Source of the DNA: Melieria omissa
Taxonomy: Eukaryota; Arthropoda; Insecta; Diptera; Ulidiidae
Reading direction: 5' to 3'
NCBI GenBank assembly: GCA_963971225.1
Contig: OZ020269.1
Coordinates: 17,978,921 to 18,042,920, forward strand
DNA length: 64,000 nt
Positions 46,766-57,634 of the stretch are shown piece after piece. The notes under the pieces are model-generated. The model saw only the letters and a program-made list of their open reading frames with translations, was not told where the DNA came from and did not search any database. The translations under genes and the position numbers were made by a program. Every line of letters starts with the position of its first letter. Position 1 is the first letter of the stretch.

Positions 46766-46990
46766 TAACTAAAAACTCTGTTCTACTCTTCTCTGTTCCT
46801 CTCTTCAGTTATTAGAAATGGAAAAATTTTGCAAAAATATTCAAGTATGCGTCTGTCTTGTGTGCATTGTGATATGAATAAATAAATTCTTAAAATATCA
46901 ATAAACTTATCAACAATTCAGTAAACTATTTCCAGTAATGTTATGTGGTGGAAATTCCTAAATTTTCCTTTTTCTATTCATAATATGAAA
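46765..46990. repeat. D and F flank blocks, further copies
   Basis: D (partial, from AAAAACTCTGTTCTACTCTT) then F. The order D-F is the reverse of the order F-D before array 2, as expected if a D-F-containing unit was tandemly amplified around the minisatellite. Confidence 0.8.
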
Positions 46991-47172
46991 TCAAATATAT
47001 TCAAATTTATCATTCCTTCTTCATTCTAATATGAAATCTACAGAACATGTAACATTACATAGCACACTTTCAGGCGATTGGACATAATTGAGTACTAAAT
47101 GTTGCAATGTTGAACAAATATTTCTACTAAAAAGTAACGAAGATGGAAATATAACAAAATACCTAATTCATG

Positions 47173-47186
47173 GCATACTTTTAGGC
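47173..47186 (+). promoter_or_regulatory. Su(Hw)-like site, exact match
   Basis: GGCATACTTTTAGGCG, 14/14. Neighbours are a two-mismatch site at 47062 and a one-mismatch site at 47316. Confidence 0.65.
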
Positions 47187-47315
47187 GTACTGCTGTCAAT
47201 CTGCTTGCACAAATAAAGTTGTTGGCTGTATGACAGTCAAATATGTTATCAATTATGCAAACATTGGCAAATTTTTTGTTACCTTGCAGCATTTTCAGCT
47301 GCTCACTGCAATGGT

Positions 47316-47329
47316 GCCCAAAAGTATGC
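47316..47329 (-). promoter_or_regulatory. Su(Hw)-like site, 13/14
   Basis: GCCCAAAAGTATGCAAT on +; the core is intact and one base of the flank differs. Confidence 0.6.
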
Positions 47330-48956
47330 AATTATTGATAATTATTAATAATGTTTTTAATTAATTGCCTAGACCAACACAATTGCCAATTAGGCCCAAG
47401 GCACACACGTATTATGCTTGATTTCGCCATAGAGTGACCATACTTTTCCAATTAAACTGAATACAGATGAAATAGACAAATTGTTTCTCACTCAATTTTT
47501 GCTCAAATAATTAATTGTCTAGAATCTCTCATTTTCCTACCATAAGCTTTAAATCATTAGTATGCCTTGGCCAGTTTGCTTACCTAAGACAAAGTTATTC
47601 CCCCTTAAGTTGACTAATTAGAAACAAAAGCTTATCTGACAATGCCTAAAAGCAGGCAACGCAAAAATAAGCAACTCGCAACAATTACGACGCACATTAA
47701 ATACATACAAACATATTGGTTTTTATTTGGTGTCATTGTTGTTGTTGTTGTTGCAAAGAAACAACAAATTCAAACACAACTTGGCATTTGTGTCTGGCAA
47801 CGCGTCAGGTAGTGTGGTTCTGCCTTAAAATTCATCTTAATGCTGCCATGAATACGAAAAGATGTCGCCTTAGACAGCGTCCAAGACTTGTCACGCTCGG
47901 CATTCGAGAAAATTCACCGAATTGTATGCAATGTGCGTAAATTCGAATAATTTTCTTCTGGCTGCCTTTGCGCGCCCCATCATGTCGCTTCTTGTTGTTG
48001 GTGCTGTTGTTGTTTTTCCAGATAGCAAAAGCAACAGCAGACCGTAAAGTACCCACTCGTCGTCTCACTTAGTTAACTATTCACAAATTTCACAAATTAC
48101 CCAGCTTGCATAATAATAACGTGGCATCATTCAGGGCACACGGCGACCGAACAACAAAATGGGCCAGCGTCGAATTTGTGGTTGGGGGGTTGAAAATTTT
48201 GTCGGCAGTGGGCATAGAAAAGCCTCGGAGGGAGAATGAGGAAGCTAAAGAAATGCGCCTAAGTTAAGCTGAAGCTGAAGCTGTAGGTTTTTAGAAAATT
48301 TTGTGGCATGAGAGCTGAGTTGGCTGCTTATTTTGAATGGCAAAACGCTTTAAAGGAAACAACAACAAACCGAATCGACTGAGTTTGTGTGGGAAGCTGC
48401 AGGGAGGCTGGCCGTGTCCAGTGGCAACGGGCGTCCAAGCACCGGGGAATTGTGGCGTTTACTGTCGTTTGTAGTAGATGTTTCTGTGTGTGTGTATGTG
48501 TGTGTGTGAGAGTGTAAGTGAGAGTGTAGAAGCAGGTCAGCCAGCGACGCGCGAGGTCGTGGTTGTCGGTGCTTTGTGCGTGAACATAACATAAATATTT
48601 ATGTACATACACAAGCATGCTTACATATGTATGTATGTAGATATGTCTGTGTGTATATGCAGAGTACATACAATTTGTATAAGCAATAAAGTAAATATTT
48701 GGTTTTTGTACAACGCAAAGCGTTGAATTTTCTGCACGAAAAATGCTGTTCACAAAGGAAGCCAATTTAAATGTAAATGTGCGCTACTTTTTGCTGTGAG
48801 GGGGGAAATGCTACCCCACCACTCTCTCTCTCTCTCTCGCTCTCTCGTTTTCACCCTTTTTGCTGCATGATTTTCAAAAATTCAACACACTATTTGGCGT
48901 CAAAGTGGCTGAAAGTAAAAGCCACACCGACAAAAAGGCGAATAAGAGGTTGCGAC

Positions 48957-48970
48957 GCCTAAAAGTATGC
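48957..48970 (-). promoter_or_regulatory. Su(Hw)-like site, exact match
   Basis: CGCCTAAAAGTATGCA on +, 14/14. Last site of the cluster. Confidence 0.7.
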
Positions 48971-50157
48971 ATGGGCAATTTCCTATTATAAATTACCTGC
49001 GAATATGTGAAAAATCCATTCAATTTTCAAGCATTGGGACACCATTCTTGGTCACACAAGTACCCCGTACCCCTTCCTTTTGTTAGGCTTTCCCTAAGTT
49101 TGTGAACGTTTCCATGAGCATCGAATGAACTGCAATTCATTCAACATGCCGTCAACCGAAACATAGTGTGGGGGCACTGCTCATGTGAAATATTGCCAAC
49201 CGTGGCCACCCAATGACTGCCTGCCTGTCGGCCTAACTCACTCTCCATGTCGGTTGCTTGCTGCCAGCCTTATGTTAAATTCAAAATTAATATGCATCAT
49301 TTGTCATGAAATCAACGGAAATAGCAAAGCATGTTGAATGACAACAACAACAACCACAAAACCCTATAGAAGTCTTTCAACAACGGTTGCACATAAAAGC
49401 CAAAATACAAACTAAATATTTCACATAGCAACAGCCAAGTGCGCAACGCTGGCTGCTGCGGTATTTTGCCGCCATAGCTTTAATTGTCCTTTGGGTGTTT
49501 GATGAAGCCTCGCTCGTTGTGTGCCCCTCGGCTGCTCCTCAGCTGTGTAGTCCAGATGCAGAGAAGCTGTGTCTGTCAGTTGCCTGCCAACGAACGTTTT
49601 CCTAGAAGCAGCGAGGTGACCATGTCGACAGTTAGTATGTAAGTTGAATCGCTGTTAAGTTGTCAGTTGAATCGTTCAAGGATTATTTACTCTTTGCTAT
49701 ATCCAATTTATCATTATTCATTTTCTTCATTCATATTAATATTAGTTGTCTCTTATCTCGTTAATCATGCTACAATATCTAACAAACGGTCACTCTTTAC
49801 ATTATCAGACTAACGATACAACATCCATTTATTCATCTGACACAGTCAGCCATAAAATTCTATGGAAATTTGACAATATTTTATATTTTATTGCTTTTAT
49901 TGTTTCGTATGACAAGAACTCACATTGCGTTATGTAGCAATAACAATCAACAACAACTACTAATTATCTTTGTTTGAAAATGTACACAATTATTGTGAAA
50001 AGTTTGTGCATAAAGTAAGCGAAATTTGAAGCAGCTTTTATATAGAAAAACAGCAAAGATACAAAACAATACTTGGGCTGTATTAATTATTAAGTTTTCT
50101 GCTTCTACTACAACAGCCAGGAAAATCAAATAAATACTAAGAATGTCTCAATATGTC

Positions 50158-50275
50158 CTTTGGAATCGACATAAATCCGAAATCGAAATTGCCAAAAACT
50201 CTTTTCCACTCTTCTCTGTTCCTCTCTTTAGTTATTAGAAATGAAAAAATGTTGCAAAAATATTCAAGTATGCCT
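50158..50275. repeat. D block, third copy
   Basis: TGGAATCGACATAAATCCGA through TTGCAAAAATATTCAAGTAT, about 90 percent like 45430-45550 by eye. It lies away from the minisatellite. Confidence 0.85.
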
Positions 50276-51184
50276 CTTTCTTGTGCAAAACTCCATAGCA
50301 AAGTAATAAATTATTAAAATTCTCAGAAAAACGCCAACTCGACTGAATATTTCAATGTTGTTACGCTGTCATTACGCTGTGTAGAGTTGGTCATTGTTGG
50401 TGTTGTGGGTGCCGCTGTGCCGCTGTGCTTGATGCCAGACACGCAGACGCCCAACTGTCGGTGTGATTCTTGTTGGCGTTGTTGTGTTTACGGAATATTT
50501 TTTTTATGAAAATTGAAATTAATGTGCGTGACACGAGCAACACGCAGCTTCAACCTGTCATCGCTGTCGTGCGGAGAGTTTATTAGGCAAAAATGTGGCA
50601 CATAAAAATGTGTAAAGCAATCATGTTGCCGTTTATTTTTTTTATTTATTTTTTTGTTTGTGCAAAAATTTTTATGAAAATTTATTGAACTCGATTATGA
50701 ATGTTATTGATTTGGTTGTGTCTTATCACAAATGATGTTGCAAATGAATTTATATGATAAATGACAATGAAATAATTTTTGTTTTTGGTTATGTTTTGAA
50801 GGACAACAAGAAACTTACTTCGCCCAAACAGAGTTTGGTTTAGAAAAAAAATTTTGATATAGAAAAAATTAATACCTATAAAAAAAGTTTATGTAGAAAA
50901 AGTCGAAACAAACATAAAATAAATTGAATAAAAGTTCAAATATAAAGTTATGCAAAACAATTTTGGGTGTACAAACAATTTTAGATAAAAAATTTTAATA
51001 CAAAAACTTTGCAAGTTTTACAACAGTTTGCCAGCTCTACAAAATTTGGCAAGTTTTATATAAAAAACTTTTAAAACATTTTGTAAAAAATGTCTAAAAT
51101 TTTAATATAAAATTTTTTAAATACCATAGGTATATAAAAAAAATATAAAAGGACAATGAAAAAGTATAAAAAAATAAAACACAA

Positions 51185-51690
51185 AATTAAAAAAAATATT
51201 TCTATTTAATATTTAAAATATTAATTTATTAAAATATTTTTTCAATTAAATATATAATTAGTATTGAAAACTAAAAAAAATTTTGTTTTCATTAAAATTA
51301 GAAAATTTTTATAAATGTTTACAAGTAAAATTTTTTATTAAAATATTTCAAAAATTTTTATTTTTTTATACCTTTTCACTTTTATAATAACAAATTTTTT
51401 TGCGTTTTTATTAATTTAAAATATTATAATTTAAAAAATATAAAAATATAAAAAAAATAAAAAAAAAAAATATTTCTATTTAATATTTAAAGTATTAATT
51501 TATTAAAATATTTTTTCATTTAAATATATAATTAATATTGTAAATTACAAAAAAATTTTTTCATTAAAATTAGAAAAGTTTTATAAATGTTTAAAAGTAA
51601 AATTTTTTATTAATGTATTTCAAAAGTTTTTATTTTTGTTATACATTTTCACTTTTATTGAATTAATAAAAAATTGTTTTGGGTATGTTT
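51185..51690. repeat. Very AT-rich direct duplication, 274-bp offset
   Basis: TTTCTATTTAATATTTAAA, TTAATTTATTAAAATATTTT, TTAAATATATAATTA.TATTG, TCATTAAAATTAGAAAA and TTTTATAAATGTTTA occur in order from 51199 and again from 51473. The surrounding 50850-52080 is almost pure A/T; such stretches can act as matrix-attachment DNA, but that is speculation. Confidence 0.85.
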
Positions 51691-54600
51691 TATTTAAAAT
51701 ATTATATATTAAAACTTATTTATTGTTTCAAAAGTTTGTTTATCAAAAAAAGTAAAAATTGTTTTGGCAGAAGTAAAAAAAAAAATTGCATAATATTGGA
51801 AAAAGAAGACAATTTTGTTTTAAAATAATTATTTCATTAATTTGCTATAGCAAAAGATTTTTTGAACAATTAATTTAAATTGAAATAACTTAAAAAAATT
51901 GTTTTCAAGTTTTATATTTACAGAACATTTAATATATATAAAATTAAAATTTTTTATGAAAAAAATAATAAAAATTGAAGTAAAAAAATTGTTTTTAAAA
52001 ACCAAAAAATTTCTATTAAAAACTAAAAAAAAATGTTTGAAACACTAAAAAATGTTACAACAGCGAACAAAGTGAAAATTTTGTTTCATTAATTTATGTT
52101 ATTAGGAAAATGTGTTGTTGTACATTAGACGTACCGCCACGGCTAATACGGAAAATTGCTTTCTAATAATGTTTTGCTGCTCGCTAACGAGTTTCCTCTT
52201 GACCGTGACTGACACAGCAGCGTTGCATGCCACACAAACACACACACACACACAGACAAACACATAACTGAATTGCCAATGACCTATAAACCCATTTCCA
52301 GTGCAATGGCAGCAACGACTGTGAAAAAGATGACACACATGTGTCTATGCAATGTGCAAGTGGCAACAGCACGACGCGTGCAACAACAGCTCGTTGCACG
52401 TTTGCCACACTTGTGCAGCGCTGCTGCTGTCGATGATTGTCTTAATTGCAGCAGCAGGTGAGAAAGCAACGATACGCCGTTGCTAGACAATATTAAAGTG
52501 AATTATTAAAGTGCAGCAGAGACATGCAACAAAAAGTGGCACAAACACCAAATGCAACACAATTTCCTAAACAAAACAGCAACAAAAGTAGCAAAAGCGA
52601 TAGAAAGAAAAATAACACAAGAAAATGTAATTTCACACACACACACACATATGAACACACGAAAAAGTGCCATACCGGTGTGAAGAAAGAAGAAGAAGAA
52701 GCAGCACAATAACACGACAAGTTGCATGCAGCGACGGCAACAAGCAAATGCGGCCATGTTGCAGTTTCTTCTTTCGATATGAAATCATTTTCGTGAGCAT
52801 TGCATGTCGCATGCAACTTGCACGTGGTGGCAACCGAAAAAAATCAGAACGACAACAACAAAAATAACAACAAATATTTGGTCAACACAGACACACACGT
52901 ACTCATAGCGAAAATTGCATTCATAACTGCAGCGGTCCTTTTGGTCATCTGTCTATCTCACCATTTGCCTTCGGTCTGTCGCTCTGTTCTGCCGTTCATA
53001 AACGCTTAATGGGTCTTGCAACAACATTGGTTGGCTGACGTTGGCTGTCAGAGTGACATGTTGACCACATGCAACATTGACGCACCACAACTGCTGCACT
53101 GCTAACAATAATGACCAAAACAACAACAACAATAGCATAAAAAATTGTTGCAAAAAAATACAAAAATCAAAGTTAAGGAAAATTTAATAAGTAAATAAAC
53201 GAAAGTGCAGCATTGACTTGTAGTTGTTGTTGTTGTTGCTCTTCTTCATTGCAACTGTAATTACGGCCATCGTGCGCATGCAACAACATCATCAGCAGCA
53301 AGAACAACCTTATTTGCAAACAACAAAAACAAAACAAAAATGCCATGTTACAAACAACAACAACAAAAGCAACAACACCACAATTACCCACTGGCCTGCG
53401 GCAATCTTCTTGGCAGTGTCACTCAGCGGATGCATTAATTCCATCACAGTTTGCACGCGGCCCGCCGCCTCACATCCCCGTCAAGCATCGCACTCACTCT
53501 CCCTCTCTCTGTCTCCCTCTACCTCTGTTGCATTCCCGCAGAGTTGTTGTTTGCTTTTCATATATTTTTAAGTACGAATTTTTTTTGTACTCGTCGTGCG
53601 TGCTTGTCCATACTTTGCTCTCGTCTTGTTGTTGGTATAAGCATTTTTGTTGCTTTTGTTGTTGTAGTGGGTTTTATTCTCTCATTGTTGACGGTCGCTT
53701 CTTGCACTTTTATTTTCCATGTGAAATGTATTAATTGCTTTTGCTGGCATTGCCGTAAGGAAATTCAATTTAACGTTGACTGCTTCGAATCCGACGGAAT
53801 TCAGTCGTCGCGCCTTCTGATCGACGTTTTGCAGCTTTTGTGCAGCTTGTCTTCCTTTGCTGCTGAGCTGTTCTTACGTTTCGTATTTCTTTTTATTTAT
53901 TTTTTATTGTGCGCCTTTTTCGTTTCGACCCGACGCATGTGCAACGGATATCCGCAGCACTTAAATGTTAATTTTTTCCAATGAAAAAAGAAACCAAAAA
54001 ATTCGCCTTAAGTACTGTTTGTTGTTATTTTTTTTTTGTTCTACTGTTCTTTCTTGCACTCTTCTCTTTCTCAACGCTGCTCAAGTCTGCTTAAAGCTGT
54101 TAATTGCATGCATAATTAGTTATGTTGTAAGTTGCATAAGAGTTAAGACAGACAGACAGATAGACAACTTGCAGCTTTACCCAGCAAGCAATGTCGAACA
54201 TCAAATGGGAAAATAACTATGCCAGGACAAAAGGGTATACAAAAAATGTAGAAAGTACTTTTTTTCGAAGACACTTGATTACCCTTTGACTTTACGTTAG
54301 TTGTGTGAAAGCTTAATCCTTTTTCTTCTACTTAAACTCGAATTTTCGTCCCAAGGTTGTGAAATATGTCTCTTCTATGTTTTGTACTCACAGACATTGA
54401 TTTTGCATTCCATTTTTCATATTCGCTTTTTTGTTCCTTGCAACTGTTCTTCCTTATGGGAACCACATAACCTAAAGTTGCTTTTTATTTTTTGTCTACA
54501 CCTCACACTGAAAAATGTTACCTTCATAAGGTGACTTTTTATGCAATTGGTATAAGTCGACTTGAACGAATTCAGCAGGTTTTCATTCACTTTATTCTTC

Positions 54601-54734
54601 GGTCTTGAACTTTAACTTTGCTAATTCATTTTTTTCCAATCTTACTTTACGCAGTGGCAGACAAAAGTGTTGCCGAAAAGAGTGGAAAAGGTGATAATTT
54701 TGGGTGCTGTTAGCATAATAATAAACAAAACAAC
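51691..54734. other. Noncoding DNA with trinucleotide tracts
   Basis: AT-rich to about 52080, then GC-richer with CA runs at 52237-52258 and 52635-52648, CAACAA tracts near 53115 and 53355, and TTGTTG near 53223. Open frames of 115-177 codons at 53224-53984 have no domain and follow composition. Confidence 0.5.
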
Positions 54735-55210
54735 TTAAAATAAAATAAAATAAAATAAAATAAAATAAAATAAAATAAAATAAAATAAAATAAAATAAAA
54801 TAAAATAAAATAAAATAAAATAAAATAAAACAAAATAAAATAAAATAAAACAAAATAAAATAAAATAAAATAAAATAAAATAAAATAAAATAAAATAAAA
54901 TAAAATAAAATAAAATAAAATAAACCAAATAAAATAAAATAAAATAAAATAAAATAAAATAAAATAAAATAAAATAAAATAAAATAAAATAAAATTAAAT
55001 TAAATAAATTAAAATAAAATAAAATAAAATAAAATAAAATAAAATAAAATAAAATAAAATAAAAGAAAATAAAATAAAATAAAATAAAATAAAATAAAAT
55101 AAAATAAAATAAAATAAAATAAAATAAAATAAAATAAAATAAAATAAAATAAAATAAAATAGAATAAAATAAAATAAAATAAAATAAAATTAAATAAAAT
55201 AGAATAAAAT
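54735..55210. repeat. (TAAAA)n array 1
   Basis: About 475 bp of TAAAA with occasional CAAAA and TTAAA variants. Confidence 0.97.
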
Positions 55211-55340
55211 TTAAAAAAAAGAATTAAATAAAAAAATTAAATGAAACAAATCACAAATTATTCATAAAAATCATTAAATGAAATCAAAATCTAAACAAAA
55301 TAAAAAATAAAAAAATAAAACAATAAAAAAAATAAAACAA
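55201..55340. repeat. AT-rich spacer, copy 1 of a 478-bp duplication
   Basis: GAATTAAATA at 55221 ... ACAAATTATTCATAAAAATC ... AAATCTAAACAAAATAAAAA is repeated at 55679-55820 with an offset of about 478 bp. Spacer plus pentanucleotide array was duplicated as a block. Confidence 0.93.
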
Positions 55341-55575
55341 AATAAAATAAAATAAAATAAAATAAAATAAAATAAAATAAAATAAAACAAAATAAAATAA
55401 AATAAAACAAAATAAAATAAAATAAAATAAAATAAAATAAAATAAAATAAAATAAAATAAAACAAAATAAAATAAAATAAAATAAAATAAAATAAAATAA
55501 AATAAAATAAAATAAAATAAAATAAAATAAAATAAAATAAAATAAAATAAAATAAAATAAAATAAAATAAAATAA

Positions 55576-55606
<31 letters not shown>

Positions 55607-55688
55607 ATAAAATAAACTAAAATAAAATAAAATAGAATAAAATAAAATAAAATAAAATAAAATAAAATAAAATAAAATAGAATAAAAT
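55330..55688. repeat. (TAAAA)n array 2
   Basis: Nearly pure TAAAA with a run of ACTAA pentamers at about 55580-55605. Confidence 0.97.
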
Positions 55689-55820
55689 TAAAAAAAAAGA
55701 ATTAAATAAAAAAATTAAATGAAACAAATCACAAATTATTCATAAAAATCATTAAATGAAATCAAAATCTAAACAAAATAAAAAATAAAAAAATAAAACA
55801 ATAAAAAAAATAAAATAAAA
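55679..55820. repeat. AT-rich spacer, copy 2
   Basis: Near-identical to 55201-55340, which indicates a recent duplication. Confidence 0.93.
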
Positions 55821-56226
55821 TAAAACAAAATAAAATAAAATAAAATAAAATAAAATAAAATAAAATAAAATAAAATCAAATAAAATAAAACAAAATAAAA
55901 TAAAATAAAACAAAATAAAATAAAATAAAATAAAATAAAATAAAATAAAATAAAATAAAATAAAATAAAATAAAATAAAATAAAATAAAATAAAATAAAA
56001 TAAAATAAAACAAAACAAAATAAAATAAAATAAAATAAAATAAAATAAAATAAAATAAAATAAAATAAACTAAAATAAAATAAAATAAAATAAAATAAAA
56101 TAAAATAAAATAAAATAAAATAAAATAAAATAAAATAAAATAAAATAAAACAAAATAAAATAAAACAAAATAAAATAAAATAATATAAAATAAAATAATA
56201 TAAAATAAAATAAAATAAGATAAAAT
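55810..56226. repeat. (TAAAA)n array 3, host of the mariner insertion
   Basis: Ends where the mariner element begins and resumes as decayed TAAAA from 56900 to about 56990. The element therefore inserted within this array. Confidence 0.95.
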
Positions 56227-56227
56227 A

Positions 56228-56897
56228 TCAGGTGTACAACTTTGCTTCCGCTGTTTTCCGATAGGTGGCTGTACCGGCTGAGGCTGGTTGAAATACATAG
56301 ATGGTAATGCCTTTAAAGTGAGTGTGGACAGTGCCTAACGAATTGTCATCGCCGTTTCAGTGACAGTTGTTCTTGTTTTCGTATTATTCACGCTCGAAAA
56401 TGTCCGTTTATGTGCCCAATTCTCGCCATTTGCGGGAAGTTTTACTTTTCTGTTACAATTCGAAAAAAAATGCAGCTGAAGCGCATCGAATGCTCTCAGA
56501 AACTTAGGGTGATGCTGCTCTGAGTGAAAGAACGTGTCGGCCTCACGTCGCAAAAGTGGTCAAAAAGTACCTGGAAACGCTGAAATGGGAAGTCTTGCCC
56601 CACCCGCCGTATTCCCCAGATGTCGCCCCTTCTGACTTCCACCTATTCCGTTCGATGGCACACGGCCTGGCAGATCAACATTTTCAATCCTTCGAAGAAT
56701 TGGAAAAATGGATTGCTTCATGGATAGCGTCAAAAGAGGACTCCTTTTTTCGAGCCGGGATCCGAAAATTGCCGGAAAGATGGGAGAAAGTTGTCGCTAG
56801 CGACGGACAATACTTTGAATAATAATACATCTGTAAGCACTTTTTCGCAATAAAGCTTTTTTGGAAAAAAACGGCGGAAGCAAAGTTGTACACCTGA
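56228..56897 (+). mobile_element. Internally deleted mariner element, 670 bp
   Basis: The 5' end TCAGGTGTACAACTTTGC... and the 3' end are inverted repeats of about 30 bp: the first 24 positions match perfectly, then one mismatch. TA dinucleotides at 56226-56227 and 56898-56899 are the expected mariner target duplication. A full mariner is about 1.3 kb, so about half is missing. A poly(A) signal AATAAA lies at about 56850. With intact ends it could still have been mobilised in trans. Confidence 0.95.
56400..56822 (+). pseudogene. Deleted mariner transposase, frame kept across deletion
   Basis: Starts at ATG 56400 with the N-terminal helix-turn-helix part (HLREVLLFCYNSKKNAAEAH ... GDAALSERTCR). 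After residue about 48 it jumps straight to RPHVAKVVKKYLETLKWEVL, which normally lies just after the second catalytic Asp. PHPPYSPDVAPSDFHLF (third Asp) and a normal C-terminus follow. All 141 codons are in one frame. The only internal stop is TAG at 56505-56507, where a Tyr codon is usual before GDAALSER. The deletion removes two of three catalytic Asp residues, so no activity is expected. The DNA-binding part would end at the stop. Confidence 0.92.
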
Positions 56898-57389
56898 TAA
56901 AATAATAAAAATAAAATAAAATGAAATTAAAATAAAATAAAAAAAATTAAATAAAAAAAAATAAAAAAAAAAAAAAATAAAATAAAACTTGAAAAAGTTT
57001 GCCCAAACTGGAAAAACCAAAACAATTTGAAAAAACAAAAATATAAAAATGTAATTGAAATATAAATGTTTAATTTTAAAATGTAAAAATTTACTAAAAC
57101 CGAAATTATACAATAAAATTGCTAATTGATCATTTGAGATTTATTAATGCTAGAACGTTTAATAACAAAACCTGATTAATGCAAAAACAGCTTACAATAT
57201 CTACAATGGATTGACAGTTTGTATGGGAAACATACTTAAATGGGGTTTTTGACTTCAAACATAATAAAACTACTCCAAATGAGAAATAATTTTACAGGTG
57301 TGTTAACACTTTTTTCAAATCCAAATTTGACAGGGTGAAAGACGGGTTATAAATTTTGAATTGTGGTTTTCATTTTTCACAACTTTCTC

Positions 57390-57634
57390 ACTAAAAAGGT
57401 GCCACAACTACCATTACGCAGCCACTAACTCCGCTTGATTTAGCTACGTGCGGCTTTTTCTTGTTTAATGGACAAAAAACTATAACGAGGAATGCATTTC
57501 AAATGCTGAGAGGAGATCATATAAATATCGATGATTCTGATGGATATTATAAAAATCGAGTACCTAAAGTTTTTCGAGAATTGAATCAAGCGTTGGCTGG
57601 TACTTCTGATGAGGATTGCTTCGATGGGGACTGA
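57390..57634 (+). pseudogene. Possible DDE-transposase C-terminal relic
   Basis: A 70-codon frame ending in TGA at 57632-57634 reads PLTPLDLATCGFFLFNG near its start. This resembles the PRSPDLAPCDFFLF block carrying the last Asp in mariner-type transposases. It ends with VFRELNQALAGTSDEDCFDGD. No terminal repeats were identified and the upstream part is lost. Weak resemblance only. Confidence 0.4.

Larger units (their letters stand above)
26873..48970. promoter_or_regulatory. Cluster of Su(Hw)-like insulator motifs
   Basis: The 14-mer GCATACTTTTAGGC, often extended to GGCGC, occurs across 22 kb in both orientations. I count 7 exact matches, 10 with one mismatch, 6 with two (31809+, 32046+, 32427-, 41202+, 47062+, 47644-) and 6 weak with three (27855-, 30860+, 31489-, 31962+, 32239+, 44253+). 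The weak class is near chance level. I found none at two mismatches or better in 1-26.8 kb or 49-64 kb. The sequence fits the Su(Hw) consensus as I know it from Drosophila (YWGCMTACTTHY, with a GGC extension). Su(Hw) is a multi-zinc-finger protein that recruits Mod(mdg4)/CP190 to form insulators or repress nearby genes. Binding here is inferred from sequence only. Confidence 0.75.
46991..51184. other. Noncoding DNA, end of the motif cluster
   Basis: Holds Su(Hw)-like sites to 48970, TTGTTG near 47738-47752, a GT run near 48484-48508, CT repeats at about 48821-48845 and the D block at 50158. No exon recognised. Confidence 0.45.

Noticed and set aside
48248..48263. GCGCCTAAGTTAAGC as another Su(Hw)-like site
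   Set aside because: The core TACTT is destroyed; only the GGCGC half remains.
53451..53984. 177-codon + strand open frame
   Set aside because: Hydrophobic, compositionally biased, no motif, overlaps other open frames, and nothing suggests an exon.
54710..56298. Long Phe-Tyr-Ile-Leu open frames on the - strand (also 3131-3385 on +)
   Set aside because: Artefacts of pentanucleotide repeats without stops; no initiation context or domain.
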